Assembly (NCBI GenBank): GCA_011316305.1
Contig: SAUG01000082.1
Span: 124,001-188,000 of the forward strand
Reading direction: 5' to 3'
From: Rusavskia elegans
Taxonomy: Eukaryota; Ascomycota; Lecanoromycetes; Teloschistales; Teloschistaceae
Length of the DNA stretch: 64,000 nt
Position 1 is the stretch's first letter, and each line of letters opens with the position of its first letter. The notes below the pieces were generated by a model. The model was not told where the DNA came from. It did not search any database and worked only from the letters and a program-made list of their open reading frames with translations. The translations under genes were made by a program, and so were the position numbers. This document shows positions 24,641 to 37,793 of this stretch, one piece after another.

Positions 24641-27116
24641 TGGCTCGTAGATAATATAAAGCTATCAAGATTATTCTATTCTATAGCATTTTTACTTTCA
24701 TCTTCTCTTTTATATAAACTATCAGAGATTCTACTATCTTTTTATTATTTCTATATATTTTTCTGTAGAATTTATTATTCTTCTAGCTTTACTTCTATAA
24801 ACCGTACTTTCTTTTTTCGTTATTATAAAATTCGTTCTATTTACTATAATCAAATTCGATTATATAGATTTTTATAGCAGTTAAACAAATACTATATCTT
24901 CTTTTCGTTTAATAATAATCTTTCGTCTTACAAAATTTCGACTACAGCTTTTCTTTCTCTAATATCGCTCTAATATTATTTATCTAGTTTCTCGTATTAT
25001 TTGATATTTTTAATATGATTTAACTATTTCTGTACGTAGTTATTTCGAATATCTCTTACGCTGCTATTATAAACGTATACGTTTTCTCTATCGATATCGA
25101 TATCGGTCATCGAATATAACTCGCTCTATTAAAAACCTGTCCTAGATTCGATATACTCGGAGACGAAAACTGCTAACTCTTCGAATCCCGATCTCTTTGC
25201 GAACGATAGCCATACAGCCGCGATTTCTAACGCATTTAAATCGGATACGTAGGCTTTGTTATAAAAATAGTGCCTCGATTATTAATTCTCAGCATTAGAG
25301 CTACAGACAAAGACGTCGTCTAAAGGTCGTAGGGCGCAGCAGCGGCCGGGGGAGAGAGAATTATAGCAGATTTAGACGGCGGCGGCGATAATAGTAAGAA
25401 TAGAAAAGAGATCTAGAGAAATATTATTAACGTCGTAGGCAGAGTTGATATAGTTTGTTAAAACTACGTCGTCGGCGCGGATAGAAAGACAGTAAAAATT
25501 AGAAATAGAATTAAATAAAGAAATTAAAGAAAATATAAATGGTATAATTTAGATTAAATATATTGGTTTAATTCAAATAGATATAATCAGGTAGAGAAGT
25601 AATAAAAAATATAATACGTCTATCGGAAATAGCGAATCGTAACTCGTATTTCCGTATTACGGACTCCTTATAATTTAGGATTTAGAAAATCTAAAGCTTC
25701 GCAGCAAGTTAATAGTAGACGTTTTCGATTATCTATTTAGTACGAGGCTTTTCTGAATACTATTTACAGGGAAATAATACAATCGTAGTAGATATTTAAA
25801 AACTTTTGATAAAACTATTAGCGATATATAAAGAATTTTGAATACGATATAGAAATATAACTTATTTAAAAAAATTAGAATCAAGGTTACAAAAACGTTA
25901 AAAAATTAATATAACTATAGTTTTTCCCCGTAGATTTTCGAAGGTAAGATAAAATATCTCGACGAAACAAAACTTAATCGGATATCAAATTTAGAACGCG
26001 GAAAAAAGCTAAAATCGATTCTAAACGGTACGTTCGCAAGGCTAGAACCTTGTTGCTGATAGATAATATTCTGTCGCGTACAACTATCGTATTTTAATTT
26101 CTATCGGATTTCGCCGTATCTGTTTCTATTCGTAGAGGATAACCGTATAGAAAAAATATGAAATCTCCGGGTATCTTTAATCTAATCTTCGAAAGCAATC
26201 TAATTTAATCTTCGAATATAATTAAAATCGAAAATACTAAGACTTAATATAAATAATTTTTTTTTAACTACTATATCATTGATTATCGGATTATAGTCGC
26301 TTTACGATAGTATCGTTTTTTAAAGTTCTTTACTTTCTTTAAAAACACTATTTCTATTCCACTTCCATCTTTTTCTAATATTACTATATAGATCAATCAG
26401 CTGTCGATACCTCTTTTAATCAGTTTCTTTTTTATCCATAACCTTATATAGAATACAGTTAAACGATTGAAACAGGCGTATCTCCAATCTACTACGTCCA
26501 ATCCACTTGTCCAAATTTCCGTAAATTCCTAACGATTATTTCAAGACCATCATCCAAAGCTTTTCGCTAAAAGAAAATCTCTAAATCTATATAGATCCAG
26601 CGACGATCAGTTAGACTTGCAATATTACAATAAATTGTAAATTTCCATATCCACGCGGTTTTTCAGATCTATATTAACCGTTCTAAAAATAGCTCCACCG
26701 GAAGATAGTAAAGATACGACGAAAATTTATATTAGTCAAGATGATTTCCATAAAAAAATATAGTAAGATAATCATCTAATAGTAATCAGAATCAAAATTG
26801 AAATACTTTTATCAATATCGAAGCGCTATATTTGCGGCGCTTTCTATAATACTCTATATCTAGCTTATATTATTCTATCGAACAGCTTCAATTTCCTTGA
26901 AATTCCGAACGTATTTTATCTTCTAGATCTCGCTTTATATCGTTGTTCAAATCAATCTCTACAGCTAGATTTCGTAAAACGATGTTTAGAAAAAAAATTT
27001 ATATAAATATCGCGGTCTGTTTTATTCGACGGTATAAAAGAGATTAAAAATAAATTAATTCTAAAATTAACCGTCGATTTCTAGAAATAGTTTATTAGTT
27101 TGGCTATTTACGAATA
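24641..27116. other. unclassified RIP-degraded sequence
   Basis: AT-rich, CpA-poor, with local CpG-rich remnants (for example agacggcggcggcgata near 25,374). No transposon motif recognised. Likely a decayed repeat. Confidence 0.5.
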
Positions 27117-27275
27117 GACTGGCCGTCGGATCGGGTTTCGAACTCGGGTTAGAAGAACCAATTCGACCCGAGTCGGTTCCGACTTTTCTAGATATTAAAT
27201 CGAGTCGGATCGGGTTTTTTTAGAATTTAATTCGATTTAATTTCGAGTCGAATCTAGATTTAATCTATTAAAATT
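27117..27275. mobile_element. short TIR element, copy 2 (left end only)
   Basis: Begins TA then gactggccgtcggatcgggtt, the same terminus as the copies at 36,269 and 54,012. GGTCGG-type repeats continue to about 27,275. Element-like sequence (atatatttatctagat) follows, but I cannot find a right terminus, so the copy is truncated or too decayed. Confidence 0.6.
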
Positions 27276-29477
27276 ATTAAAATCTTTTTTTCTATATTAT
27301 AAAATCTGTTGCTTTATTAATAATATAATAATATATCGAAGTAATATATTTATCTAGATCTACTATATCTAGATAATGTAAACTAGTTAAATAGTTCAAT
27401 AATTTCTTTTATATTTCTATTATTTTCGGTTTTCGTTTCCGTTTCTTTTTTTATATTTCTTCTTTTTTCTATATTTTTATTTTTAATTTTTATTTTTATT
27501 TATATCCTAATTAAAACTAATATTTCTAGTTAGATTATTATCATTTTTAAGTTTAGTATCATTCTATTTAGTAAAGTATTTTTCTACTATCTAGTTTTTA
27601 TTATTAACTTCGACGATATTATTAGAATTTTTCTTTTCCTTTTTATATAGAGATTCGATAGCTATAAAAATCGTATTACTACTCTAGCTAAATTCTTTAG
27701 TAAACTTCGACTATTTTTATAGAGGCTTTAGTATTCTAGCGTTTTTAAATTTTTTAAAACCGCTATAATAGATAATTCGTGATTAGATAAAATTAACGAT
27801 TAGAGTTATATATTTAGTTATAATTACTATATCTATATCTTTAATAGCTATAATAGTTTTAAAGAAGTATTAGAAATACATGATAATAAATTAGATAATT
27901 CTATTTATATTTAATATTTTATTCTAATATATTATTTATTCCGTTTCCATTTTATTCAGTCGATAAGTATTATTTCCTCCGCTTTTTCTTCGTAAATTTT
28001 ATTGGAGATTTTAGTGTTATAGTAAAATACTATATATAAATTAATATCTTGTATAATCTATACTATTCTATTATATTACTATAAAGTCTTTTACTAATTC
28101 TATAATCCGTCTCCTCGTCTCTAATATTTTATTCTAAAAGCATTTTAATATCTAGATCTATAAATTTCTATATATCGGTTTCTTTTAGTTTCTATAAACG
28201 ATTATATATAGTAATATAATCTATATCTTGATTCCGATTACTTTCTACCGCGTTCGTAGAATATAACCGATTTAAACTTTATAGATAGTACTTTTAATTT
28301 AGATATAACGGGATACTAGATAGTAGTATAGATAATATCATAGAGTATAATAATTAATACTAGAAAGAGTTTATATAAAATAGTAGCTAAAAGTATATAG
28401 AATTATATAGTAAAATATATTAGAAGTTTATAGAAATTTATAAACTCGTTTATTTCAGCCGAAATCTAGCTAATAATTATACTATCTAACTAAATTTTGC
28501 TTTCGAACTTCCTTTTTTTATTAACTAATCAGTATTGTATATTTCTAATAAAATATATATTGTAATATACTATTCGTTATTCTTTTTATTATATTATATA
28601 AATATAATTATAGTATTAACAAATCGGATTTGTAATATATTAAAATAATAGAATAAACTATATAATAGCGCTAAAAAATATTTTAATATATAAAAATATT
28701 ACGAAACCGATTTATAAAAGTCTAGAAAAAACTAGAGATAATAGAATCGAATAAAATAAAGAAAAAGCCGCTAGTATAGCGGTAAAAATAATATTCTAGG
28801 ATAATATATTTTCAATCGTCCAACTAATAAAATATCGATAGAATTATAAATAAAAAGCTGATATTATAGTCTTCCGAAATATTTGTCGCTGCTAGAAAGA
28901 TTTTAATAATCTAATTTTAAAGAAACTATTTACTAGACTATACCGCGAAATCCTTAAAGATATCGCTATAAAGATAGTTAGTTCGACTAGAATTATTAGA
29001 ATATAGAATATAACGCTAACAATTCTATAAAATTCTTTAGAAATATATATTATAATTTATATAGTTTATAAATATATTATTTTATAATATTATTAATTAT
29101 ATAAGATTATATATATATTATATATATATTAATTCTATAGTAATTTACGTTAAACGAGTTACTATCTAAACTAAAAATTTTAGTTTATTAAAAATCTAAT
29201 AAAAATCTTAGAGATATAATTAAAGGAAATCAACTAGTTAATAATCGAATTCTATATAGATAAAAAATTCGGAAGAGAGATATATAGTCTAAAATTTTTC
29301 TAGAAAAGTATAATATAGATTATAGCCGATATACTAGCTAGTATTAAATAAAATAAATTATCGCTTTATATTATCTAAACTATTTATTATATATAAAAGA
29401 AATAATATATCTAAAGTAATAGTTATTTATAAAAGCTATAATATTTGACATTCTAATATAATTATAAATCGGGTTAA
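27276..29477. other. unclassified RIP-degraded sequence
   Basis: Very AT-rich. Many stops in all frames. No domain recognised. It contains long alternating TA stretches near 29,100-29,140. Confidence 0.5.
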
Positions 29478-29907
29478 TATTATAAGCACACGCGGCGTGC
29501 TTTTAGAAACGCGGTAGTATTTAGTACAGCACTGGATTTTCTATTACGCTTCAACAGGCAAGATAGCTTTAGTAAAATATTTCAGTTATCTTAGTAAATA
29601 AAGTACCTAAAGAAAGGTTATTTTAGCTGTTTTAGCGAGTAAGGTACCTGAGGAGGGATATCTTAATTAGTTCGGTAAGTAAAGTACCTAAGGAAGTAGA
29701 GGATCTTATTTTCTATATAGATTTCGAACTCGACTCTTTTACAGCTCGTATTTAATTTATTAGTTATCGCTATATACTATTCCAATAACTAACTGACTTT
29801 TTTTTATATTAATTTAAATAATTACCAGTTATACTTCCGTTTACAGATATACTAATAAGTCTAACCAACCCTTGGAAATACCAGACCCTCTCGGTAGCTC
29901 CATAATA
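29478..29907 (+). repeat. solo LTR of the A/B/C Gypsy family with GTTAA target duplication
   Basis: 430 bp, inverted relative to the LTR at 2,860-3,329 (starts tattataagcacacgcgg, ends gtagctccataata). It is flanked by gttaa at 29,473-29,477 and at 29,908-29,912, so it is a complete solo LTR left by recombination. It is less RIP-mutated than the other copies: ca and tg dinucleotides survive in it. The flanking DNA looks like a fragment of the TIR element family. Confidence 0.85.
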
Positions 29908-30046
29908 GTTAAATCGAATTTCTATTAATTTCTATTTTATAATCCGATCTAAACAATTTAGTAGATTATATTATACTAATTTACTAAAACTCGGATCGGA
30001 TTTTCGAAATACCGACGAGAATTCGTATCGAAGTAGCTAGTTTATT
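29908..30046. repeat. fragment of TIR element family
   Basis: The segment aactcggatcgg ... gaattcgtatcgaagtagctag matches the right end of copy 1 (10,031-10,434) and the inverted left end of the copy at about 32,274. The solo LTR inserted just left of it. Confidence 0.5.
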
Positions 30047-30189
30047 TACGAACTTTACGTCGTATCTTTACAGCTGGAGGTAAACTATTCGATTTTATCG
30101 ATTAATTTCTTTTATCATTTCGTTAACGTAGATTTAATACTTTGAATTAAAAATAGAATATTATACGTTTTTAAAAATAAAAGATCTAT

Positions 30190-30432
30190 ATCAAAACGAT
30201 AATGTTTTTAAAATAGTATACGATTAATTAGCAGACGAAATAAATATTATAGAACTAATTTATATTCTAGAAATACAAGAATACAGTCTAGTAATAAAGG
30301 AAAGAAAAAAGTAGAAAAAGATTAAAATCTAATACGCTAGCGATACTATACCAACTATACAGCGAATCTCGTTTCTAAACGTTTTAATTATATCTCTAAA
30401 GTCTATATAACGCGTTTAACGTTTATAATAAC
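30190..30432. repeat. repeat P, copy 1
   Basis: About 240 bp shared in the same orientation with 50,190-50,432, with shared strings tatagaactaattta, acgctagcga and tatataacgcgttt. Similarity ends sharply after gacgtttataat/aacgtttataat. The two copies bracket the Gypsy G region and could be its LTR remnants, but I cannot show termini. Confidence 0.4.
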
Positions 30433-31199
30433 TTTCTTTATAGTAGAATATCATTTCGATATTCTACTATATCAATCAATTTTATTTATAGTATATATTA
30501 TATAAATCTATTAATTATATAGTTCGTTTTATTAATTAAAATAGATATAATTAATGATATTCTTTAGCTATTATTATAATCGATTTCTATCTATGTATAA
30601 TTATATTCCAGTTATATAATTCTATACTAAAATAAAACTAAAAAGATAATACTACTATAAATAAAATATAGATTTTTCGGAATTCGTATACGAATCGAAA
30701 GTATTAACTATTATACTATAGTATTAATATATACTCGATATAATATTATCTTAGTGTAGATTTATAATAGAAAGTATTATTTCAATAGACATTTACTATA
30801 GTCGCGTAACTATTTATATATAGCGTTTAAAATCAATACTAGATAAATTTTCGAATAAATATAATTAAATTCGAATTTATCGCGAATATTCGAAGATTAT
30901 AAATAATAAATAAATAACTTCGAAGCTATATAGTTCTAATACGCTAGCGATAGTATAAAGTAATATTTTATTTTATTGAAGTTCTAATTTCCTTTATTTT
31001 ATTTATTTAGATAATTTTTATTTATTTATATATATTACTGTTTCTATATATTTATATAATTTTCGTCTTTCTTTATATATAATAATTTCGAACTGTTAAA
31101 AGTAGTAAAGACGATATTAATCGCCTATATTCTACATTTAAATTTTTTAAAAGCTATCTAGAAAATATATATACTAAATACCGAAAAAAATATTAAAAA

Positions 31200-31843
31200 C
31201 TACTAGATTATAAAACGATATAGTTTCCTCTATTATATTAGTTTAAAGCTAACTATAATAGATACTTTTGTTTTTTAAAGACGCTGTATAACAGTTTATA
31301 GACGTATATTATACTACTATATACAATAGTCGAAAATTTAATATAAATAATCGATAGATTATAAAAATTCTTATAGTAGATATTAGTAATTATCTATAGT
31401 ACGTTTCGATACTAGATATTATATCAGATTATCAAATCCGTTAATCCGTTACTTTAAAATCTTTTACTACGACTTTTAATATTACTAATATACGGATAGA
31501 AGTTTATAAATATATTAACGAGAGTCTTGCCCGTAAAAACGCGGCCAAATAAATTAAATAGACTGTTCTATAATCTAAAATCTAAGATTTTAAATCTCGA
31601 TTACTTTCTATTACATCTACTTTTCTATTATATAGATTCGGCTTGCCGCTATATAATTTTAACTTTTTATCGTAGAATTTTAGCTTTTTATTACTATTTT
31701 TATTTTTGCATTCTTTTTGGCGTTAAAGTTTCGTCCCGCTAGCGATATCTGCGTCTTTAACTTTAAAGGTAGATACTACTAGTACTCTAGCGGTTGCTTC
31801 GACGTCTACGGCCGTATTACGCTCGATTACTATAGATTTAGAC
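31200..31843 (-). pseudogene. Gag-like remnant of an unnamed Gypsy element
   Basis: From an ATG at 31,843 the minus strand reads MSKSIVIERNTAVDVEA and VSTFKVKDADIASGTKL without a stop for about 44 codons, then continues with RIP-type stops. A later block reads YLIYLAAFLRARLSLIYL, which resembles the capsid motif FLRGxALxW of Gypsy Gag proteins. The remainder toward 31,200 is a run of short frames. The assignment is tentative. The plus-strand frame at 31,527-31,742 is its shadow. Confidence 0.4.
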
Positions 31844-32273
31844 ATTTTTAATATAATCTATAATTTTCTATATAAAGTAGCTAATCGCTAATACGTTGCT
31901 ATAAAATCGAATAATATTTTCCGGATTATAGTATTTAAGATTCGAAGACGATATAATTACTATATTCAATTTTTTAATATTATCTATAAGGTTTCGAATA
32001 ATAGAATAGATATATTTTTTTAATTTTAGATATTTTTAGTTAGTTACTCTATACAAATAATTGTATAGCTTATATTATTTATTGAAATCTCGTTTTACGA
32101 AACTATATTTCTATTATCTATCGATTAGTTTTCTTTCAATATAATATTACCTTCCGCTATTTAGAATTCGGCAATTCATTTTAGTAGATTCTTTAATAAT
32201 AATAATAAACTATATCGGCTAACTCCATCTCTAATTATAAAAGAAAAAAAAGAAGTATATCTATTTTCTATAG

Positions 32274-32725
32274 TCTAGTCTAGCTATTTCGATACGGGTT
32301 TCCGTCGGTATCTATAACCCGACCCGATTTTTTAGCGAGTCGAATCGGTTTAATTTACTAAACGGTCGATTCCGGGTCGAATCCGGAAATCCGATAGAAA
32401 CCCGCTAAATTTTTATTAATAGTATAATATTATAGTTAATGGATTAAATAATTATATATAAAGGAAATTTATTTATAAAATATAATTATTCTAACTAAAA
32501 TCCTTTTAGCTGGCGTAGTTAATTAATTTGAATATTTTAAAACTATTTATATACTTTTAATACAAGAATTATAAAAATTATATAGATTTAACAAATTATT
32601 TAGATCGGATCGGATATAAACTAGAAACCGAAAATATATCGGTTCGGTATCCAGAAAAATCGGAATCGATTCGGGTCGGATCGATTTCTCTAATTCGAAT
32701 TCGAAACCCGACCCGACGGCGAGTC
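32274..32725. mobile_element. short TIR element, copy 3
   Basis: About 450 bp. The left end tagctatttcgatacgggtttcc matches copy 1 inverted. The right end aaacccgacccgacggcgagtc is followed by TA. Both ends are rich in GGTCGG/CCGACC inverted repeats; the centre is AT-rich and non-coding. Confidence 0.65.
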
Positions 32726-33015
32726 TACTATAGCCTCGTTTTAATCGCCGCTAACCGATTTTTATACGGCTTTAAATAGGTTAGAAGTATCCGAACTTAA
32801 ATTTCTAAAAGTTAAAACGATCGATACTTTAGCTTTTTAGACGTATTTACTATTTTTAACTTTTTAACTTCGCTAACTATTCTAGACTTTATATAAATGA
32901 CGTTTTAGACAGTATTTTCGGCCGTTTTATAAAAATCTCGCTACTAGAATTATCTATTTCGTTTTTTAAAGGAAATTAAAAAAATAGTCTAAACTAGAAG
33001 TTTATTTTACGTCTA
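32726..33015. other. RIP-degraded spacer
   Basis: No feature recognised. Its right end (33,004-33,015, attttacgtcta) is the target duplication of N copy c. Confidence 0.4.
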
Positions 33016-33971
33016 ACCTCTCTGGGAGGCTCCTGTCTGGAGTTATATTGAATTTTTATATATATATATATATTTTATCAACGTTATATACGGCATTAAT
33101 TGTTGCATTTACGTATAAAGAAATTTTACAGCTAAAGTTCGTCAGGCAAGATTTGCAGCGCAGTTAATTACTTCTATTTAACTATTTCCTTTTTTATTCG
33201 CGATTACGAATCCTCTACTATCCAGTCCTTCTTTAATATTATAAATAATTATAAATAATCAGTATTTCCGCTATATCTACCTACTATACTACGAAGCAAT
33301 TATCTATAATTGTCGCTTTAGCCGTACCTATTATATAACCCGTACCTAAACGTTTTACTAAGCTATAAAAGTACTCTTTAGCCTATTTAGCTTTAAAAAG
33401 ATTGCTAAATAATACGCTAGCTACTACGGCTAGAAGTTTTACCCGGTCGATTCGGTTAAAAGGAGGTAGGAAGGTCGGATAGTACGTTTTAAAGGCGGTA
33501 AAAAAGAGATTTAGATTAAAGTCGAAATAGATTACTCCAGCTATAACGAGATTATCGACGACCGCGTAGATAGATATAGTAATAGTAGATATAGATACTA
33601 TCGTCTAGTTTAGCTTGCAGCTATAGCTGTTACGGGAATATATACGTACGTAAAGGCTTTTAGTAAATCGTAGTACTTACGAGGGTATAGTATTACAGGG
33701 TTTATATTGCTGGTAAAAAAAAAAGAAAAAAAAAGCGATAACTACAAGATATTTTTATCTATAAAAATTTCAACGTTAATTAAATTATCGGTAAAAAGAT
33801 ACGTTATATTACTAAGTAATATTGAATTAACATTTTAAAAAACCGTTATTTACGTTAATTAAACTAGGATATAAGTTCTGCTACTGTATATTCGATACTA
33901 GTATACTAACGCTTGATTTGTTTACCGAATTACTGGTTTACCGGGCATCAAAACCAAAACAAATTAACTAA
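33016..33971 (-). mobile_element. N-family element copy c with 12-bp target duplication
   Basis: 956 bp flanked by attttacgtcta (33,004-33,015) and attttacgttta (33,972-33,983), differing by one C/T change. It is the best-preserved copy of its subfamily in view. On the minus strand, about 33,620 to 33,260, it carries the family frame: AVVDNLVIAGVIYFDFN, FFTAFKTYYPTFLPPFN, LLAVVASVLFSNLFKA, EYFYSLVKRLGTGYIIGTA and AEILIIYNYL, with TAG where other copies keep a codon. The left terminus is acctctctgggaggctcctg; the right terminus on the plus strand is aaccaaaacaaattaacta, an A-rich tail on the strand opposite to the frame. Confidence 0.75.
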
Positions 33972-33983
33972 ATTTTACGTTTA

Positions 33984-36900
33984 AATCGATTTCGCCGACG
34001 TAGTTATATAAAAAAAAGAAAGATTATACTTTATTATAGTAGATAGTTTTTAGATAATCTTAATTAATTTTAAAAATCTACTTCGAAATATATATATTAT
34101 ACGTATATTTTATAAATACTTTCACGTCTATAATAATTAATCTATAATTATATTTTACTTCCGTTAAACCCTGCTTTTCTTTTTATTACGTTGTAGCTTA
34201 CGTATTTTTGTTAGAGAATTATCCTAATTATTTATTTCGATAAATATTTTAAAGTTTTTAAAGTCTTTTTATAGCTATTAGAAATTATATTGCTTTAGTT
34301 AATCTATCTATTTAATTAAATACTCTATTTTTAATTCCTCGTTTTTTTTAGATTTTATAAATCTTCTATCTAAAATAGTTTCTATTTTCTATTTCTATAT
34401 ATTATTAATAAATTTCGATAATAGATATTCTAGTAATTCGCAATTTTAACGACGATAGAATTTTTCTAATCGATATTATATATTACTGTATATTTTTTAA
34501 TATATCTAGATTACTTCGACCAGCTATAGATATATTAAATTAGCGATAAAGTCCGTTTATATCTAAAATAACTGGCTAGAAGATCGTTATAGTATTTTAT
34601 TAGAAATTCTGTACGTAATATCTCGTTTTCGGATATATATAAAGACTTTTTATTTAAAAAAAAAATTAGTCCTTATTTCTATATTCTATAGCTCGGCTTT
34701 TTTTTAATATACGATAGATAGTTTATATATATCTTTAAATATCCGTATTTCGATTTTGAAACAAGATAGATATATTATATATACTAGAAATTACTTTACT
34801 ATAAACTATTTTACTAATAGTAATCTTTTTTACTATTTAATATAAGATATCTAGACTATAGTATATATTTCTAACGATAGATTTTATTCAATTAATATAA
34901 TTTCTTTTAGAAATAGTTATTACTAACCTATCGCTACCGCGTCGGTAGTCTATTATAACTGAAAATAATCTCGATATATAAAATATATCGCGTCTTTTTT
35001 TTTGTAATAAAAGTTTAGTTCTATTATTATTAGAACTCTTAGATTCTATAAAAGATTTTTTAAACACTTTAGTTATATATCTACGTAAAACGTAATTAAT
35101 TTAAATCTTTTATATAGAAAGCGGTTCGCTGCTAGGTTTATAATTAGTAAAATTTAACTTCTATTCGTTTTTTCATAATATTTTTTTAATTTAAAAATTA
35201 ATATTTTATAACTCGGCTTTCTAAATAGCAGATTAGCTAGATTTATTTTTTCTAAATAATAAAAGATATTAAAATTTATAGTAGCTAATTTAATAATTTC
35301 GAAATTTTATCGAATATTAAGATTTTAACTTTTATAAAAATTTAAGAATTATTATAATATACCTAGATCTTTATCCTTTTTTTTACGCCTTTAAAATAAT
35401 ATTTCTATTATTCGATGATTTTAATAGTAGCGAGTAATTCGATATTATACGTTTTATAATTATATCCGTTAGAAATTATTTTTTTCGACTAGAATATAAC
35501 TAGACGCCAGCGATCATTTTCATTATATTAAAATATAACTCTAGCTAATTCGATTCTAGAAATATTAATTACGATATAGATTTTTTTTTCTAGATCGAAA
35601 TACTATAATATCCCCGCGATATTAAAAGTATATTTTAGTTTTTCGAAAGTTTTTTAGATTTTATCGATTTAGCGAAGTAGTTCCGACTTCATTCTACTAA
35701 CGTTATCTATAAATAAACTCGTTAGAAACGTAATAATCCGAAAATACTAGTTATTAAAATATCGGTAAAAGTTTATATATTCTAAAAAAATCTATATTTT
35801 ATAGTAAATTTTTAAAATCGGCTATTTTTTTATAGTTACTATCTATTCCGGGTCTATCGATATACTTTTTATAATTTCGATAAAATCTAGAGACTCTAAA
35901 TTTTTAATATTAAAATTTTATTTTTTAAAGTTAAAATATAGCTTTATATTTTAAAAATTTCGAATAATCTATCGAATATAATTCTAATATTCTTTTTTTG
36001 AATTACAAAAAATTAAAATATAATTTAAATAGATTATATAGTAAATATTAATTAACTTTTTTCAAATTCTATTAATATAGGTTTAGAACGTTATAGATAT
36101 ATTAGTAAAATCGAAGAATATAATAAAATATTCGAAATATCTATATCTTATACGAAACGCGATCTTTTATTTATTATTCTTTTTAATTCGGATTTTATAG
36201 TAGATATCTTTAATATTATATTTCGAAAAGTACTTAATTCTAGATTATCGACCTAGAATATTAGAATAGACTGGCCGGTTCGGGTCGGATTTCCGTCGAA
36301 CCGTCGGGTACCCGACCCGATTTTAGTAACCCGACCCGGACCCGATCCGACTAAAAAATTTATTAAATAAATTATATTATTAATTGTTTATAAAAGGTAA
36401 TATATCTAGATAATATATTTCCTCGAATTAGAATTCTTCTAGCTATCGTTGTTAATTAATTAGAACTTTTTTAGTAAATTTATATAAAAGTTATACGGGT
36501 TTTGTACTTTTATACTAAAATATAGTAATTTTAGCAGGTCGAATCGGATTATATTTTAGTCTAACCCGACTCGAATCGGATCGGATTAGTTAACTCGGGT
36601 TTAAAATCCGACCCGACGGCCAGTCTATTTCAGAGATAAAAGATATAGGATAATAGTTTTTAATTATTACTTTATTATAATCTCTATATTCGATATATAT
36701 ACGAATACTACTAACTTTTTTCGATATAAAAAAATTAGAACTCTTATAGAAAATATTAAATAACGTATCTAGCCCTTTTTTAAAGCGCTATCTAAATAAT
36801 TATATAGTTTATCGAGTTTAAATTCAGATAGGCTATAAATTAGAATATACGATAGAATTTATCTATAAAGTTTAATTATAAAATCTATAGTTTTAATCGA

Positions 36901-37379
36901 TAGTAATAAGTCTACTAATTATTTATTATAATCTTTATTCTCTTTATTTATAGATTTCGAGATCGGCTCGATCTATTATATATTTTTATTATTTTTATTT
37001 CTTTCCTCGTTAACTTCCGTCGATAAAACGATATTATTAGATTTTATATATATAGCGGTAGTCGATATTATACAAATCAATATATTCATTTCGACCTATA
37101 ATATATAAATAAAAACTATCGGTAAATTGATATTAAAACGGTTTAACTATTTTATATCGGCTTTAGTATTTTATACTACTTCGTTACGGATAGAAAATCG
37201 CTATTACGTTAACTCTAGATCTATAACTATATATATTTAATATAAAGCTAGTATATCTAGAAAAATACTATATTTATCAGTTATATCTTGAATATAGAAT
37301 TGCGATATATATATATTCCGACGGCTTTTATTATTTATCGTTATCTAGTTAAAATTATATATTTTATAAAATATAGCGC
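33984..37379 (-). mobile_element. Ty3/Gypsy element G, pol region (RNaseH, RT), RIP-degraded
   Basis: Read on the minus strand. RNaseH: DRWRLVIF then NGYNYKTYNIELLATI (about 35,420-35,510), matching the Gypsy pattern RWxPVxYYSRKM...NYxxxxxELLA. RT: AFRIRYRYFEYFIIFFDFTN (about 36,120-36,180; canonical AFRTRYGxFEYxVMPFGLTN) and the catalytic box YLNYILIF (about 36,000-36,020; canonical YLDDILIF). It is interrupted by a TIR element at 36,269-36,625 and by element E at 37,385. The gag part resumes at 48,004. Distinct from the A/B/C and E families. Confidence 0.75.
36269..36625. mobile_element. short TIR element, copy 4, TA-flanked
   Basis: 357 bp bounded by TA on both sides (36,267-36,268 and 36,626-36,627). 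Termini gactggccggttcgggtcgg and tccgacccgacggccagtc are inverted repeats. No coding. The TA duplication suggests mobilisation by a Tc1/mariner-type transposase. Inserted in the RT region of element G. Confidence 0.8.
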
Positions 37380-37384
37380 GTTAA

Positions 37385-37793
37385 TATTACGTCCACGACT
37401 CCACAGAGGTTCCCTGGAAAATTGATCAAGCAAGCGAATCCAATTATCTATAGCCGCCGATACCCGCTATAGCCGTTCCTTCTAATAAAACTCTTAGTAT
37501 ACGGCTACCTGTCGGCTTTTACGGCTACTTTTAATATATATATCGCTCGTTACTACTATAGATAGCTTCTTTCGTTAGTCGTTAATATAATTATTAAATA
37601 CGTCTCTACTATTCTCTTTTTAATTACTATATAACGAAGATACCTTATAATATTATAACGATATCTCTACGGGTATATAGAATTAGTTACGATAATTTAC
37701 GCTTAGATTCCTTTACTATTTAGTAGTTTAGACTACGCCTACGGCTATAGCTAGGTTCGAGTATAACGCTCTCTGATATATAGAGACGTTATA
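37385..37793 (+). repeat. 5' LTR of element E
   Basis: 409 bp, tattacgtccac ... gagacgttata. Matches 47,589-47,998 and, inverted, 4,675-5,085, 59,116-59,527 and 62,062-62,473. Left target duplication gttaa. Confidence 0.9.

Noticed and set aside
24569..24877. Plus-strand open frame of 102 codons
   Set aside because: It crosses the composition boundary and consists mostly of Phe/Tyr/Ile/Ser codons from AT-rich DNA; no homology recognised.
29080..29145. TA-rich stretch as a possible replication origin or centromere core
   Set aside because: Alternating TA is expected from saturated RIP; nothing specific distinguishes it.
31527..31742. Plus-strand open frame of 71 codons
   Set aside because: It is antisense to the Gag-like remnant read from 31,843; no domain.
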